From: JAGQRJ01 sp041402045 | GTDB lineage: Bacteria; Planctomycetota; J058 | Length of the DNA stretch: 64,000 nucleotides | Assembly: GCA_041402045.1 (NCBI GenBank) | Contig: JAWKSZ010000003.1 | Coordinates: 152,898 to 216,897, forward strand | Reading direction: 5' to 3' | In this document: in pieces, positions 45,045 through 53,350 of the stretch | Position numbering within the stretch: the first letter of the stretch is position 1 | Layout of the letters: every line of letters begins with the position of its first letter | Made by a program: the position numbers and the translations under genes | Notes under the pieces: generated by a model | The model's input: the letters and a program-made list of their open reading frames with translations, nothing else | Told to the model about the DNA's origin: nothing | The model's database searches: none

Positions 45045-45674
45045 ATGCAGGCTGCTCCTCCCCGTCGACTGCGTCGTCGCTGGCTCGCGCTGGCCGCGCT
45101 CCCGGTGATCCTGGCGGGCGTCACGGCGGTGGGCTCGGTGGGGGTGGCGGTGGCCTACGAGTCCACCAAGAGCGCGCTCCCGGTCACACCGGCCGATCGA
45201 GCCCTGGTGTTCGAGGCCGACGCTCTGGCGCCGGAGTTGGCGCCGCGCCGCGGCGCCGGGGGCACCCTCGAGAAGTTCGCCTACTTCGACGGGAGCTGGG
45301 AGCTCTGCTACAGCTTCGAGGACGACGCCCTGCTCCTGGTGAGCACCGTCGCCTGCGAGGGTAGCCCGCGCGAGGCCGAGGTCGGGCTGCGCGCGGCGTG
45401 GGGTGGGCTGCGCGCGGGGACCGAGCTCCTCGGGGGTGAGGCGGCGCTGGTCCCGGTCGAGGGCTTCGAGGCCGGGGACGCGCGGCGCCTGGGGCGGATC
45501 GAGGTCGACGGGGCCCCGGTCGGCAGCGCGGCCGCGGTGCGGGTCGGGCGCTACGTGGTGACCGTCGTGCTCCAGGGCCGCTGGTTCGTGGACGCGGCCG
45601 AGGCGGAGGCCGCCCTGGCGCCCAGCCTGGACGCGCTGCGCGCGCTCTCCGACGCGGAGGCGGCCGCCGAGTGA
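45045..45674 (+). CDS. membrane-anchored protein of unknown function
   Basis: A 209-residue protein with an Arg-rich N-terminus and one hydrophobic helix (LALAALPVILAGVTAVGSVG), either a signal anchor or an uncleaved signal. The periplasmic part is alpha/beta with a Cys pair (ELCYSFEDDALLLVSTVACE). No domain recognised. The stop overlaps the GTG start of the truncated haemoglobin gene (GTGA), so the two are translationally coupled. That hints at a shared role, perhaps redox or nitric-oxide related, but this is inference from position only. Confidence 0.7.
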   Translation: MQAAPPRRLRRRWLALAALPVILAGVTAVGSVGVAVAYESTKSALPVTPADRALVFEADALAPELAPRRGAGGTLEKFAYFDGSWELCYSFEDDALLLVSTVACEGSPREAEVGLRAAWGGLRAGTELLGGEAALVPVEGFEAGDARRLGRIEVDGAPVGSAAAVRVGRYVVTVVLQGRWFVDAAEAEAALAPSLDALRALSDAEAAAE

Positions 45675-46063
45675 CGAACCTCGCGGACCCGGTGGGCGAG
45701 CTCTACGCCCGGATCGGGGAGGAGCGGCTGGCGGCGATCGTGCGCGGGTTCTACGCCCGGGTCGCCGAGCACCCGCTGCTGCGGCCGATGTATCCCGAGG
45801 CCGACCTCGGCCCGGCGGAGGAGCGGCTGCTGTCCTTCCTGCGCGGGCGCCTCGGCGGTCCCCAGGACTACGTCGAGCGGCGGGGTCACCCGCGGCTGCG
45901 GATGCGGCACATGCCCTTCGCGATCGACCGCGCCGCGCGGGACGCGTGGATGGCCTGCATGGACCACGGCCTGGACGGGGTCGAGCTCGAGCACGCGGAC
46001 CACGCGCTGCTGCGCGGGTTCCTGGACCAGGTGGCCACGTTCCTGATCAACCGCGCGAGCTGA
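45671..46063 (+). CDS. truncated haemoglobin, group II type
   Basis: A 130-residue cytosolic haem protein. Features of the 2/2 globin fold: FYARVAEHPLLRPMYP (B helix with Tyr and CD loop), RLGGPQDYVERRGHPRLRMR (E-F region), the proximal His in RHMPFAI, and Trp in DAWMACMDHGL (G helix), a group II mark. It probably binds oxygen or detoxifies nitric oxide. Start GTG 45671 overlaps the previous stop. It ends 6 nt before the convergent kinase gene. Confidence 0.9.
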   Translation: MTNLADPVGELYARIGEERLAAIVRGFYARVAEHPLLRPMYPEADLGPAEERLLSFLRGRLGGPQDYVERRGHPRLRMRHMPFAIDRAARDAWMACMDHGLDGVELEHADHALLRGFLDQVATFLINRAS

Positions 46064-46069
46064 GCGGCC

Positions 46070-47509
46070 TCAGGGCGCGACCGCGCTGCGGGCGTAGGCC
46101 TCGATCGCCGCGGCCAGGGCCTGCCCCGAGGGGTAGCGGTCCTCCGGCTTCTTGTGGGTCAGCTCGCGCAGGATCTCGGCGAACTCGCGGCTCAGCGAAG
46201 GCTCGTGGGTGCGGGGGTCGGGGACCGGCTCGAGGATGTGCCGCACGAGGATCGCGCCCTGGGAGCGCCCGGTGAAGGGGACGTGCCCGGTGGCGAGGTG
46301 GTAGAGCGAGATCCCCAGGGAGTAGAGGTCGCTGCGCACGTCGAGCTCGTCCTCGCCGCGGGCCTGCTCCGGCGAGATGTAGTGGGGCGTCCCGACGGTG
46401 GTCCCGGTGAGGGTCAGCGTGCCTTCCTGGAGCTGGTCGAGCTTCACGATCCCGAAGTCGCAGAGCTTGGCGACCCCGTCCTTCGTGCGCATGATGTTCT
46501 CGGGCTTCACGTCGCGGTGGATCACCCCGGCGGCGGCGGCGGCGTCGAGGCCGTAGGCGACCTGGCGCCCGATCTCGAGCACCTCGCGCTCGGGGAGCCG
46601 CCCCTGGCGCTCGAGGGTGCGGTCGAGGGTCTCGCCGTCGACGAACTCGAGGGCCAGGTAGTAGTAGTCCTCGCTCCCGCCGAAGTCGTATGCGCGCACG
46701 ATGTTCTCGTGCTTGAGGCGCATGAGCGCCATGGCCTCGCGCTTGAAGCGCTCGAGGTAGACCGCCTTCTCGGCGAACTTGAGCGGGAGCACCTTGAGCG
46801 CGGTCAGCCGCCCGCTGAGCAGGTGCTTGGCCTTGTAGACCACCCCCATGGAGCCGCGTCCCAGCTCGGAGAGGATCGAGTAGCCGTAGATCGGGCAGTC
46901 CTCAGGGTCGATCGGAGCCTCGGAGGCCGCGAGGAGCGCGGGGTCGGAGGGCGCGCGGCTGGCGGGGCGCCGCTCGAGGTCCAGCAGCCCCTCGCAGAGC
47001 TGGAGCGCGGCCTGCAGGCGATCGGCTTCGGCGGCGCCGAAGCGCCCCGTGCCCTTGGCGCCCGCGGCGCCGCGGGCCAAGCGCGTCAGGGTCTCCGCGC
47101 GCTTGGCTCGGGCCCGGGCCAGGGCCCCGTCGGCCCACTCGTAGAGGTCCTGGACCTCCCCCGCGGTCACCGTCCCCGCGCGCGAGGTGGTCCCCGACCT
47201 CCTGCAGGAACCCAACCGCCCGCACCTGGTTGAACAGCTCCAGGAGCCTTTGGGGGTCGACCCGTGGGCGCGGTGCACCAGCCGCAGCAAGGTCCGCTCG
47301 CGCTCGGCTCGGATCACCTTGGGAATGTCCGCCCGGACCGCGTCGACCTCGCTGGGGGGCAAGGCCTCGTAGCGCTCCAGGGCCTCGAGCAGGGTCCCGG
47401 TCGCGTCCTCGTGGCCGAGGTCGGAGAGGGCCCGCCAGAGCTTCGCCAGCGGGACCTTCTGCCGCAGGAGCAGCAGGTGGCCAGCGACGACGTCCCGGTA
47501 GCGCGGCAT
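46070..47509 (-). CDS. Ser/Thr protein kinase (small internal frame slip)
   Basis: A 479-residue cytosolic kinase. An N-terminal helical region of about 190 residues precedes the catalytic domain: GRGSMGVVYKAKHLLSG, Lys in ALKVL, HRDVKPENIM, CDFGIVK, HYISPEQARGE. About residues 83-105 are read in the wrong frame: between about 47240 and 47185 two compensating indels hide the more natural LLELFNQVRAVGFLQEVGDH. The start ATG 47509 has a TATACT box and a G-rich stretch (GGGGAGGGG) upstream; it is divergent from rsgA. No membrane segment is seen. The target is unknown. Confidence 0.9.
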   Translation of the reverse strand: MPRYRDVVAGHLLLLRQKVPLAKLWRALSDLGHEDATGTLLEALERYEALPPSEVDAVRADIPKVIRAERERTLLRLVHRAHGSTPKGSWSCSTRCGRLGSCRRSGTTSRAGTVTAGEVQDLYEWADGALARARAKRAETLTRLARGAAGAKGTGRFGAAEADRLQAALQLCEGLLDLERRPASRAPSDPALLAASEAPIDPEDCPIYGYSILSELGRGSMGVVYKAKHLLSGRLTALKVLPLKFAEKAVYLERFKREAMALMRLKHENIVRAYDFGGSEDYYYLALEFVDGETLDRTLERQGRLPEREVLEIGRQVAYGLDAAAAAGVIHRDVKPENIMRTKDGVAKLCDFGIVKLDQLQEGTLTLTGTTVGTPHYISPEQARGEDELDVRSDLYSLGISLYHLATGHVPFTGRSQGAILVRHILEPVPDPRTHEPSLSREFAEILRELTHKKPEDRYPSGQALAAAIEAYARSAVAP

Positions 47510-47580
47510 GGTCCGGCGATCCCCTCCCCGGGAGTATAGCGACCTCGTGCCCAGACCTGCTGCGGGGGGGTGGCGTTGCC

Positions 47581-47592
47581 TATACTGCGTGC
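47581..47592 (+). promoter_or_regulatory. leaderless-type -10 box of rsgA
   Basis: TATACT followed by 6 nt (GCGTGC) and the ATG at 47593; no Shine-Dalgarno. This is the best example of the class. Confidence 0.65.
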
Positions 47593-48555
47593 ATGGAGCG
47601 TGTGCGGGCCACCGTGACCAAGATCGTGGGCAACGAGACCGAGGTCGAGGACGACCAGGGTCGGACGCTGCGCTGCGACCTCAGGGGCCGCCTGTTCCGC
47701 AAGAAGAAGGTCCGGCTCGCGGTCGGCGATCGGGTCGAGATCGACCTGGTGGAGGACCCCGAGGACGGGGGGGAGGGCGGCCCGCGCGGGGTGATCGAGA
47801 CCCTGCTCCCCCGACGCAACGCGATGCACCGCGCCCGCGACTTCAAGCGCGACCAGGTGCTCTGCGCCAACGTGGATCAGGTGCTGGTGGTGGTCGCGGC
47901 CTTCGACCCGCCCTACAAGCGAGCCTTCGTCGACCGGGTCCTGGTGGGCCTCGAGCGCGACGGGATCGACGCCTGCCTGGTGATCAACAAGATCGACCTC
48001 GCCGACGCGGAGTATCGCGCCTTCGTGACCGAGGACGGCGAGGTCTACCGGCGGCTCGGCTACCGGGTGATCCTGGCCAGCGCGACCAGCGGCGAGGGGC
48101 TCGACACCCTGCGCGGGGTCATGTCGGGCAAGCTCTCGGCGGTGGTCGGGCCCAGCGGCGTCGGGAAGTCGACGCTCCTGAACCGGCTCTACCCCGGGGT
48201 CGGCCTGCGCACCGGCGAGGTGAGCGAGGTCGACGGCCGCGGGCGGCACACCACGACCTCCGCGGAGCTGATCCGGCTCGAGGGCGGGGGCTGGGTCGCG
48301 GACACCCCGGGGCTGCGCGCCTTCGGTCTCTGGGACGTGACCACCGAGGAGGTCGAGCGCGGGTTCCGCGAGCTGGTGACCCACGGCGCGGCCTGCAAGT
48401 TCCGCGACTGCGCCCACGACAAGGAGCCGTCCTGCGCCGTGCGCAGCGCGTCCGAGTCCGGCGCGATCGACCCCGAGCGCTACGAGAGCTACCTCAAGCT
48501 CCTGGACGAGGCGCGCTCCAGCGAGGCCGAGCGCCAAGCCGCGAGGCGCCGGTGA
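47593..48555 (+). CDS. rsgA: ribosome small-subunit biogenesis GTPase RsgA
   Basis: A 320-residue circularly permuted GTPase that checks late 30S assembly. The N-terminal OB fold ends near VAVGDRVEIDL-like sequence; G4 (VINKIDLA) precedes G1 (VGPSGVGKSTLLNRL), with G3 in VADTPGLRAFGL. The zinc site is in CKFRDCAHDKEPSC. ATG 47593 is fixed by the promoter box. Its stop overlaps the GTG of the zinc-finger phosphatase gene (GTGA), so the two are coupled. The usual partners of rsgA (psd, orn) are absent. Confidence 0.96.
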   Translation: MERVRATVTKIVGNETEVEDDQGRTLRCDLRGRLFRKKKVRLAVGDRVEIDLVEDPEDGGEGGPRGVIETLLPRRNAMHRARDFKRDQVLCANVDQVLVVVAAFDPPYKRAFVDRVLVGLERDGIDACLVINKIDLADAEYRAFVTEDGEVYRRLGYRVILASATSGEGLDTLRGVMSGKLSAVVGPSGVGKSTLLNRLYPGVGLRTGEVSEVDGRGRHTTTSAELIRLEGGGWVADTPGLRAFGLWDVTTEEVERGFRELVTHGAACKFRDCAHDKEPSCAVRSASESGAIDPERYESYLKLLDEARSSEAERQAARRR

Positions 48556-50753
48556 AGAGTCGGGTCGAGCGCGAGGTCGCTCGCGGGCTCGAGGCGGACC
48601 CGCGCTGGCGGGTCATGGTCCGCTCGAACAACTGGGTGTGTCCCTACTGCCTCAAGCTCGGGGTCCGCGAGCTGCAGCTCGACGAGGCGCTGGAGGAGCG
48701 GATCGCCGGGCACCTCGTCTCGGAGTGCGGCGCCTACGAGGAGGGCGCCGGCGCGCTCAACGACCAGGAGCGGATCCGCCAGGCGGCGCAGTATCTCGTG
48801 TTCAAGCTGCGGATCCTGGGCTACATGCGGGAGGACGCGCGCTTCCGCCTGCGCAGCGCCGACGGGCGCTGGCTCTGCCCCTACTGCGCCCAGGGCAGCG
48901 GGTTTCGCCCGCTGCAGGCGACCCTCGAACCCGACTACCTCGAGGACATGACCGAGGAGCACGAGCTCCTCAGCCGGGTCGTGGATCACCTCCTGCGCTG
49001 CGAGGCCTTCGCCCAAGGGGAGGACCGCCTGCGCCCGCTGAACGAGCTCCGGCGGCGGGGGCAGGGCCCGAGCGAGCTCGACCCGCAGAAGGTGGCGGGG
49101 CACTTCAAGACGGACCCCTCGTTCCGGCTGATGGACCCCGAGCGGCGCTGGCTCTGCCCGTTCTGCGCGCGGGTCCACGAGATCCGCGTCCCCGAGGGCA
49201 GCGGGCGCACCCAGTTCTTCGAGGCGGTCGCCGGCCACCTGGCCCGCTGCAAGGCCTACACCGTGCTCGAGGGGCGCCCGCGCCCGGTGGCCGAGCTGCG
49301 GGCAAAGATCGAGGAGGGCGCCCACGCCCGCCAGGTCGAGAAGGTCAAGCGCAAGATCGCGCGACACCCGCTGTGGCGGGTGCGGGACCTGGAGCACGAC
49401 TGGCTCTGCCCCTACTGCGCCCGGGTGACCCCAGCGCGCTTCCCCAGCAAGCGCGCCGACGGGACCTTCGAGCCCGCCGCGGCCGAGCGCTTCTACGCCG
49501 GGGTCCTCGAACACCTGGGCGCCTGCGCCGACTACCGCAGCAAGAGCCCGGTGCGCAGCCGCGAGGAGATGGCCCAGGCGGTGCAGGCGGAGAACGTGCA
49601 GCTCGACCGCCACCGCCGGGTGCGCAAGTGGCTGCTCGAGGACTCGCTCTACGGGGTCACCGACGCCGTGGCCAACTGGGTGTGCCCCCACTGCCGACAG
49701 CCTCAGAAGGCGATCACGATCGGCGCCTCGGTCGAGAGCGCGACCTTCGAGAAGACCGTGGAGCAGGTGGTGGCCCACCTCTGGAGCGCCTGCGAAGCCT
49801 TCGACGAGGAGCGCCGCCCGCAGACCTCCCCCGACTCCCTGAAGCAGGAGGTGATCGAGGAGGCCCTGCTCAAGAGCGGGGTGCATCCCACCGGCGCCAA
49901 GGTGTTCCGCCCCCAGGAGTCCCTGGACGAGGCGGCCTGGCAGCGGCTGAAGGACGACCTGGACGCGGTCCAGCGCCGGGTGGCCCGCGCCCGGGAGCAG
50001 GACAAGTCGCTGCTCGAGGCGCGGGCCAAGCAGCGGCGGCTGCTGTCGGAGGTCCCGGAGGTCCCGGGGCTCGAGTTCGCCCGGGCCTACCAGCCCTGCG
50101 ACGCGGTGGGCGGCGACTTCTACTCGTTCTTCAAGCCCTCGGACCGGCACCACGCCCTGGTGATCGGGGACATCACCGGCCACGGGATCGAGGCCGCGCT
50201 GCTCATGGGCCTGGCCAAGAAGCTGGTCGAGGTCCACGGCCGCGAGGTCCCGGGCACGGGGCAGGTCCCCAGCACGCAGCAGACGCTGTGCCTGGCCAAC
50301 CGCGACATCTTCAGCGACCTGGACGACCGGACCTTCGTGACCGTGTTCTACGGGCTGCTCGACGTGCAGAGCCGGCGCTTCGCCTTCAGCCGGGCCGGAC
50401 ACAACCCGGTGATCCTCTACAACCCGTCGCGCCAGCCCCCGCTGCAGGTGCTCGACAGCAAGGGCATGGCCCTCGGCATGGACGAGGGCTCGATCTTCGA
50501 GCAGAACCTGGAGGAGGTCGAGGTGACCCTGCTCCCGGGGGACCTGGTGCTGCAGTACACCGACGGGGTCACCGAGTCGCTGAACCCGGTCAACGAGCAG
50601 TTCGGCGACAACCGGCTCTACGAGCTGGTCGAGCGCTTCGGGCGCTACGAGGCGGAGTACCTCCTGTGGCGGATCCTGCGCGCGCTGGAGGCGTTCCGGG
50701 AGGGCCGACGCCCCAACGACGACGTGACCCTGGTCGCGTTCAAGGTCCAGTGA
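48552..50753 (+). CDS. five-zinc-finger array fused to a PP2C (SpoIIE-type) phosphatase
   Basis: A 733-residue cytosolic protein. Residues 15-415 hold five repeats of about 80-90 residues, each with W[LV]CP[YFH]C (Cys at 30/33, 109/112, 202/205, 286/289, 378/381) and a later H[LF]xxxC (for example H54-C59, H146-C150, H229-C233, H321-C325, H409-C414). Each can make one CCHC zinc site. Before each CPxC is a conserved short lead such as RFRLRSADGRW. A coiled coil (about 455-500) links to a SpoIIE/RsbU phosphatase (about 500-733): CDAVGGDFYSFF, VIGDITGHGIEAALLMG, QYTDGVTES, NDDVTLVAF. The catalytic Asp residues are all present. It probably regulates a phosphoprotein in response to something the fingers bind (nucleic acid, ribosome, metal or redox). 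Coupling to rsgA suggests a ribosome link, but this is inference. Confidence 0.88.
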   Translation: MKSRVEREVARGLEADPRWRVMVRSNNWVCPYCLKLGVRELQLDEALEERIAGHLVSECGAYEEGAGALNDQERIRQAAQYLVFKLRILGYMREDARFRLRSADGRWLCPYCAQGSGFRPLQATLEPDYLEDMTEEHELLSRVVDHLLRCEAFAQGEDRLRPLNELRRRGQGPSELDPQKVAGHFKTDPSFRLMDPERRWLCPFCARVHEIRVPEGSGRTQFFEAVAGHLARCKAYTVLEGRPRPVAELRAKIEEGAHARQVEKVKRKIARHPLWRVRDLEHDWLCPYCARVTPARFPSKRADGTFEPAAAERFYAGVLEHLGACADYRSKSPVRSREEMAQAVQAENVQLDRHRRVRKWLLEDSLYGVTDAVANWVCPHCRQPQKAITIGASVESATFEKTVEQVVAHLWSACEAFDEERRPQTSPDSLKQEVIEEALLKSGVHPTGAKVFRPQESLDEAAWQRLKDDLDAVQRRVARAREQDKSLLEARAKQRRLLSEVPEVPGLEFARAYQPCDAVGGDFYSFFKPSDRHHALVIGDITGHGIEAALLMGLAKKLVEVHGREVPGTGQVPSTQQTLCLANRDIFSDLDDRTFVTVFYGLLDVQSRRFAFSRAGHNPVILYNPSRQPPLQVLDSKGMALGMDEGSIFEQNLEEVEVTLLPGDLVLQYTDGVTESLNPVNEQFGDNRLYELVERFGRYEAEYLLWRILRALEAFREGRRPNDDVTLVAFKVQ

Positions 50754-50773
50754 GCGGCCCGCGCTAAGCGAGC

Positions 50774-53137
50774 ATGGGCCTCCTCGAACGCGCCCTCGTG
50801 CAGTCCCTGGAGCGCCCGCGCCTGAGCGTGGCGGCGGTGGCCCTGATCACCGTCGGGCTGGCCGCCGCGATCCCGCAGCTCCAGCGCGACGTGCGCATGG
50901 AGAAGATCTTCCCCGACCACCACCCCGCGCGCGCGATCCACGACCGCTTCCTCGAGACCTTCGGGTCGGACCAGACCACCGCGTTCTGCCTGGTCGAGCT
51001 GCCCTACGACGTGCTCTCCCTGCGCGGGATCCAGCGGGTCGAGGCCCTGACCGAGGGGCTGGCCCGGCTGCCCCTGGTCGATCCCGAGCGGCTGGCGTCG
51101 CTCTCGAACACCCCCCTGGCGGCGGTGGACGAGGACGACATCGTGGTCCGCCCGGTCTACGACCCCGAGCGCCCGGGGGACTGGGACCCCGAGGCGCGCT
51201 GGGCCGAGCTGCGCACGAACCCGGCGGTCATGAACCGCCTGCTCAGCGAGGACCGGCGCCTGGCGGGGTTCTGGATCCCGCTCGCGCCGGGGCGGGAGAG
51301 CGAGGCCGAGCGCCGCGCGTTCGGCCTCGCGGTGCTGCGCTACTTCAGCCCCGCAGGCGCCCTCGAGCCAGGGGAGACGGGCTACTGCGAGGGGTTCGCG
51401 ATCTCGAACGTGCGGGTCCTGGCGCTCATGGACCATGACCTGCGCCTGTTCTTCCCGCTGGCGTTCGTCGCGATCTTCGCCGCGCTGGCCGCGGTGTTCC
51501 GGCGCCTGACCCCGACCCTGCTCGCGCTCATGACCGTAGGGCTGTCGACGGTGTGGACGCTGGGGTTCATGGCCCTGGCCGGGCTCCCGCTCTCGTTCCT
51601 CTCGACCGTGATCCCGGTGATGGTGCTCGTGGTGTGCGTGGGGGACGCGATCTACCTGCTCACGCGCTTTCGCCAGGAGCTCGAGGTGCGCCTCCCCCGC
51701 GCGGCCATGCGGGCCGCGGTGGAGGAGGTAGGTCAGGCCTGTCTGTTCACCTCGCTGACCACGGCCTGCGGCTTCGCGTCCCTGATCACCAGCCGCGCCG
51801 AGATCGTGCGCGAGCTGGGGCTGCCGGTGGCGGTGGGGGTGCTGGCGGCCTACGTCACGACCTTCGCCCTGCTCCCCCCCCTGATCCTGTGGCTGGCGCC
51901 GACCGCGCTCTTGCGCCCGCCTCGCCTCGCCACACGCCCCCCGCTCCTCGGGTCCCTGGCGCGCGGGGTGCGCGCCCGGCCCTGGACCGTGATCCTCGCC
52001 GCCGCGGGGCTGGTCCTCACCGCCCTGGCCCTGCTCCCGCCCAGCCGGGAGAACCGCATGCTCAACGACTTCGACGAGGACGACCCGCTGGTCGTGACCC
52101 GGACCTTCTTCGAGCAGCGCATGGGCGGGGCGGTGCCGCTGGAGCTCTCGATCGACGCCGGGGAGCGGGTGTTCGACCCCGAGGTCCAGCGCAGCCTGCT
52201 CGCGCTCGGGGCCGAGCTGCGCGGCCTGCGCAAGGAGGGCGTGCTCCACGCCCTGAGCCTGGCCGACTTCCTCAGCGACGCCTACCTGACCCTCAACGAG
52301 CGGGACCCACGCTACGCCGGCGACCTCCCGGACGACGCGCAGGCCCTGGCCGAGCTGCACTTCCTCTACTGGTTCAGCGGCGAGGACCCCACGGCCGCTT
52401 ACGTGGATCGGGTCGACGAGCCTCGCCGGCTGCGGCTGCAGCTCCGGATTCGGAACCTGGAGTCGACCCCGTTCCACGCGCTGGTCGAGCGGATCCGGGC
52501 GCTCGCCGTGGCGCGCCTGCCGGCGGGGATCGAGTTCCAGATCACGGGAGCCTCGGTCATGAACCAGGTCCTCCAGGCCGAGCTCACCCAGGAGATGACC
52601 CGCACCCTGGGCACCGCCTTCCTCCTGGTGTTCGCCCTGATCGCGGTGTTCTTCCGGAGCCCGACCCTGGCGCTGCTCGCGATCCTGCCCAACCTGTTCC
52701 CCCTGCTCCTGCTGGGGGGGCTCATGGTCGTGACCAGCACGACCCTCAGCCTGAGCACCTCGATCCTGTTCGCGATCGTGTTCGGGATCAGCGTCGACGA
52801 CACCCTGCACGTGGTGGCGGGGCTGATCCACCGCGGGGGACTCGACGACCCCGAGGGCGTGGTGCGGACGCTGGAAGAGACCGGCGTCGCGCTGGTGCTC
52901 AGCTCCACGGTGCTCGTGCTCGGCTTCTCGGTGCTCCTCGCCTCGGAGTTCCCCGCCAACCGGCTGTTCGGGGTCATGGTCTCCGCCGCGATCGGCTTCG
53001 CCTTGCTCGGAGACCTCCTCCTGCTGCCCGCGCTCCTGTTCGTGCGGAGCGGGGTAGGGCAGGGGGGTCGCGTCGCCCAGTCTCCTGCGAGCAGTGGGCT
53101 TACGGACGCAGCTCGGCCAGGTTCAGGGTTGGGGTAG
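50774..53137 (+). CDS. RND-superfamily (MMPL/HpnN-like) exporter
   Basis: A 787-residue inner-membrane protein with two repeats of one helix, an extracytoplasmic domain and five helices. The first repeat starts SVAAVALITVGLAAAIPQLQ with DVRMEKIFPDHHPA; the second starts TVILAAAGLVLTALALLPP with RENRMLNDFDEDDP. The helix SILFAIVFGISVDDTLHVVA carries the Asp pair typical for proton-coupled members. This branch moves lipids, hopanoids or other hydrophobic cargo. The C-terminus beyond VRSGVGQGG is Ser/Gly-rich and has little signal; the real end could be earlier. It follows the phosphatase by 20 nt. A large lipoprotein gene follows. Confidence 0.9.
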   Translation: MGLLERALVQSLERPRLSVAAVALITVGLAAAIPQLQRDVRMEKIFPDHHPARAIHDRFLETFGSDQTTAFCLVELPYDVLSLRGIQRVEALTEGLARLPLVDPERLASLSNTPLAAVDEDDIVVRPVYDPERPGDWDPEARWAELRTNPAVMNRLLSEDRRLAGFWIPLAPGRESEAERRAFGLAVLRYFSPAGALEPGETGYCEGFAISNVRVLALMDHDLRLFFPLAFVAIFAALAAVFRRLTPTLLALMTVGLSTVWTLGFMALAGLPLSFLSTVIPVMVLVVCVGDAIYLLTRFRQELEVRLPRAAMRAAVEEVGQACLFTSLTTACGFASLITSRAEIVRELGLPVAVGVLAAYVTTFALLPPLILWLAPTALLRPPRLATRPPLLGSLARGVRARPWTVILAAAGLVLTALALLPPSRENRMLNDFDEDDPLVVTRTFFEQRMGGAVPLELSIDAGERVFDPEVQRSLLALGAELRGLRKEGVLHALSLADFLSDAYLTLNERDPRYAGDLPDDAQALAELHFLYWFSGEDPTAAYVDRVDEPRRLRLQLRIRNLESTPFHALVERIRALAVARLPAGIEFQITGASVMNQVLQAELTQEMTRTLGTAFLLVFALIAVFFRSPTLALLAILPNLFPLLLLGGLMVVTSTTLSLSTSILFAIVFGISVDDTLHVVAGLIHRGGLDDPEGVVRTLEETGVALVLSSTVLVLGFSVLLASEFPANRLFGVMVSAAIGFALLGDLLLLPALLFVRSGVGQGGRVAQSPASSGLTDAARPGSGLG

Positions 53138-53350
53138 ATCCTTCCCGCCAAGTTCGGGCGCGAGGCCCGGTGCGGGGATTCGGACACTCTGAACTCGACG
53201 CTTAGGTGAGCGCCACCTGCCTTCTTGCATGACACGAAAAGAGGCGTTAGCCGCGAAACGCAAGTGGGCCAGTTTCCACTTAAGTCTCGAATTCGCGCCG
53301 CCGTGGTCGTTGGACCCGCCCTTGCACTGGGCGGGGACAGGAGGGCTGGA

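Noticed and set aside
53220..53345. Riboswitch before the large lipoprotein gene
   Set aside because: Small inverted repeats are present, but no conserved core of a known riboswitch class (including c-di-GMP types) could be matched.
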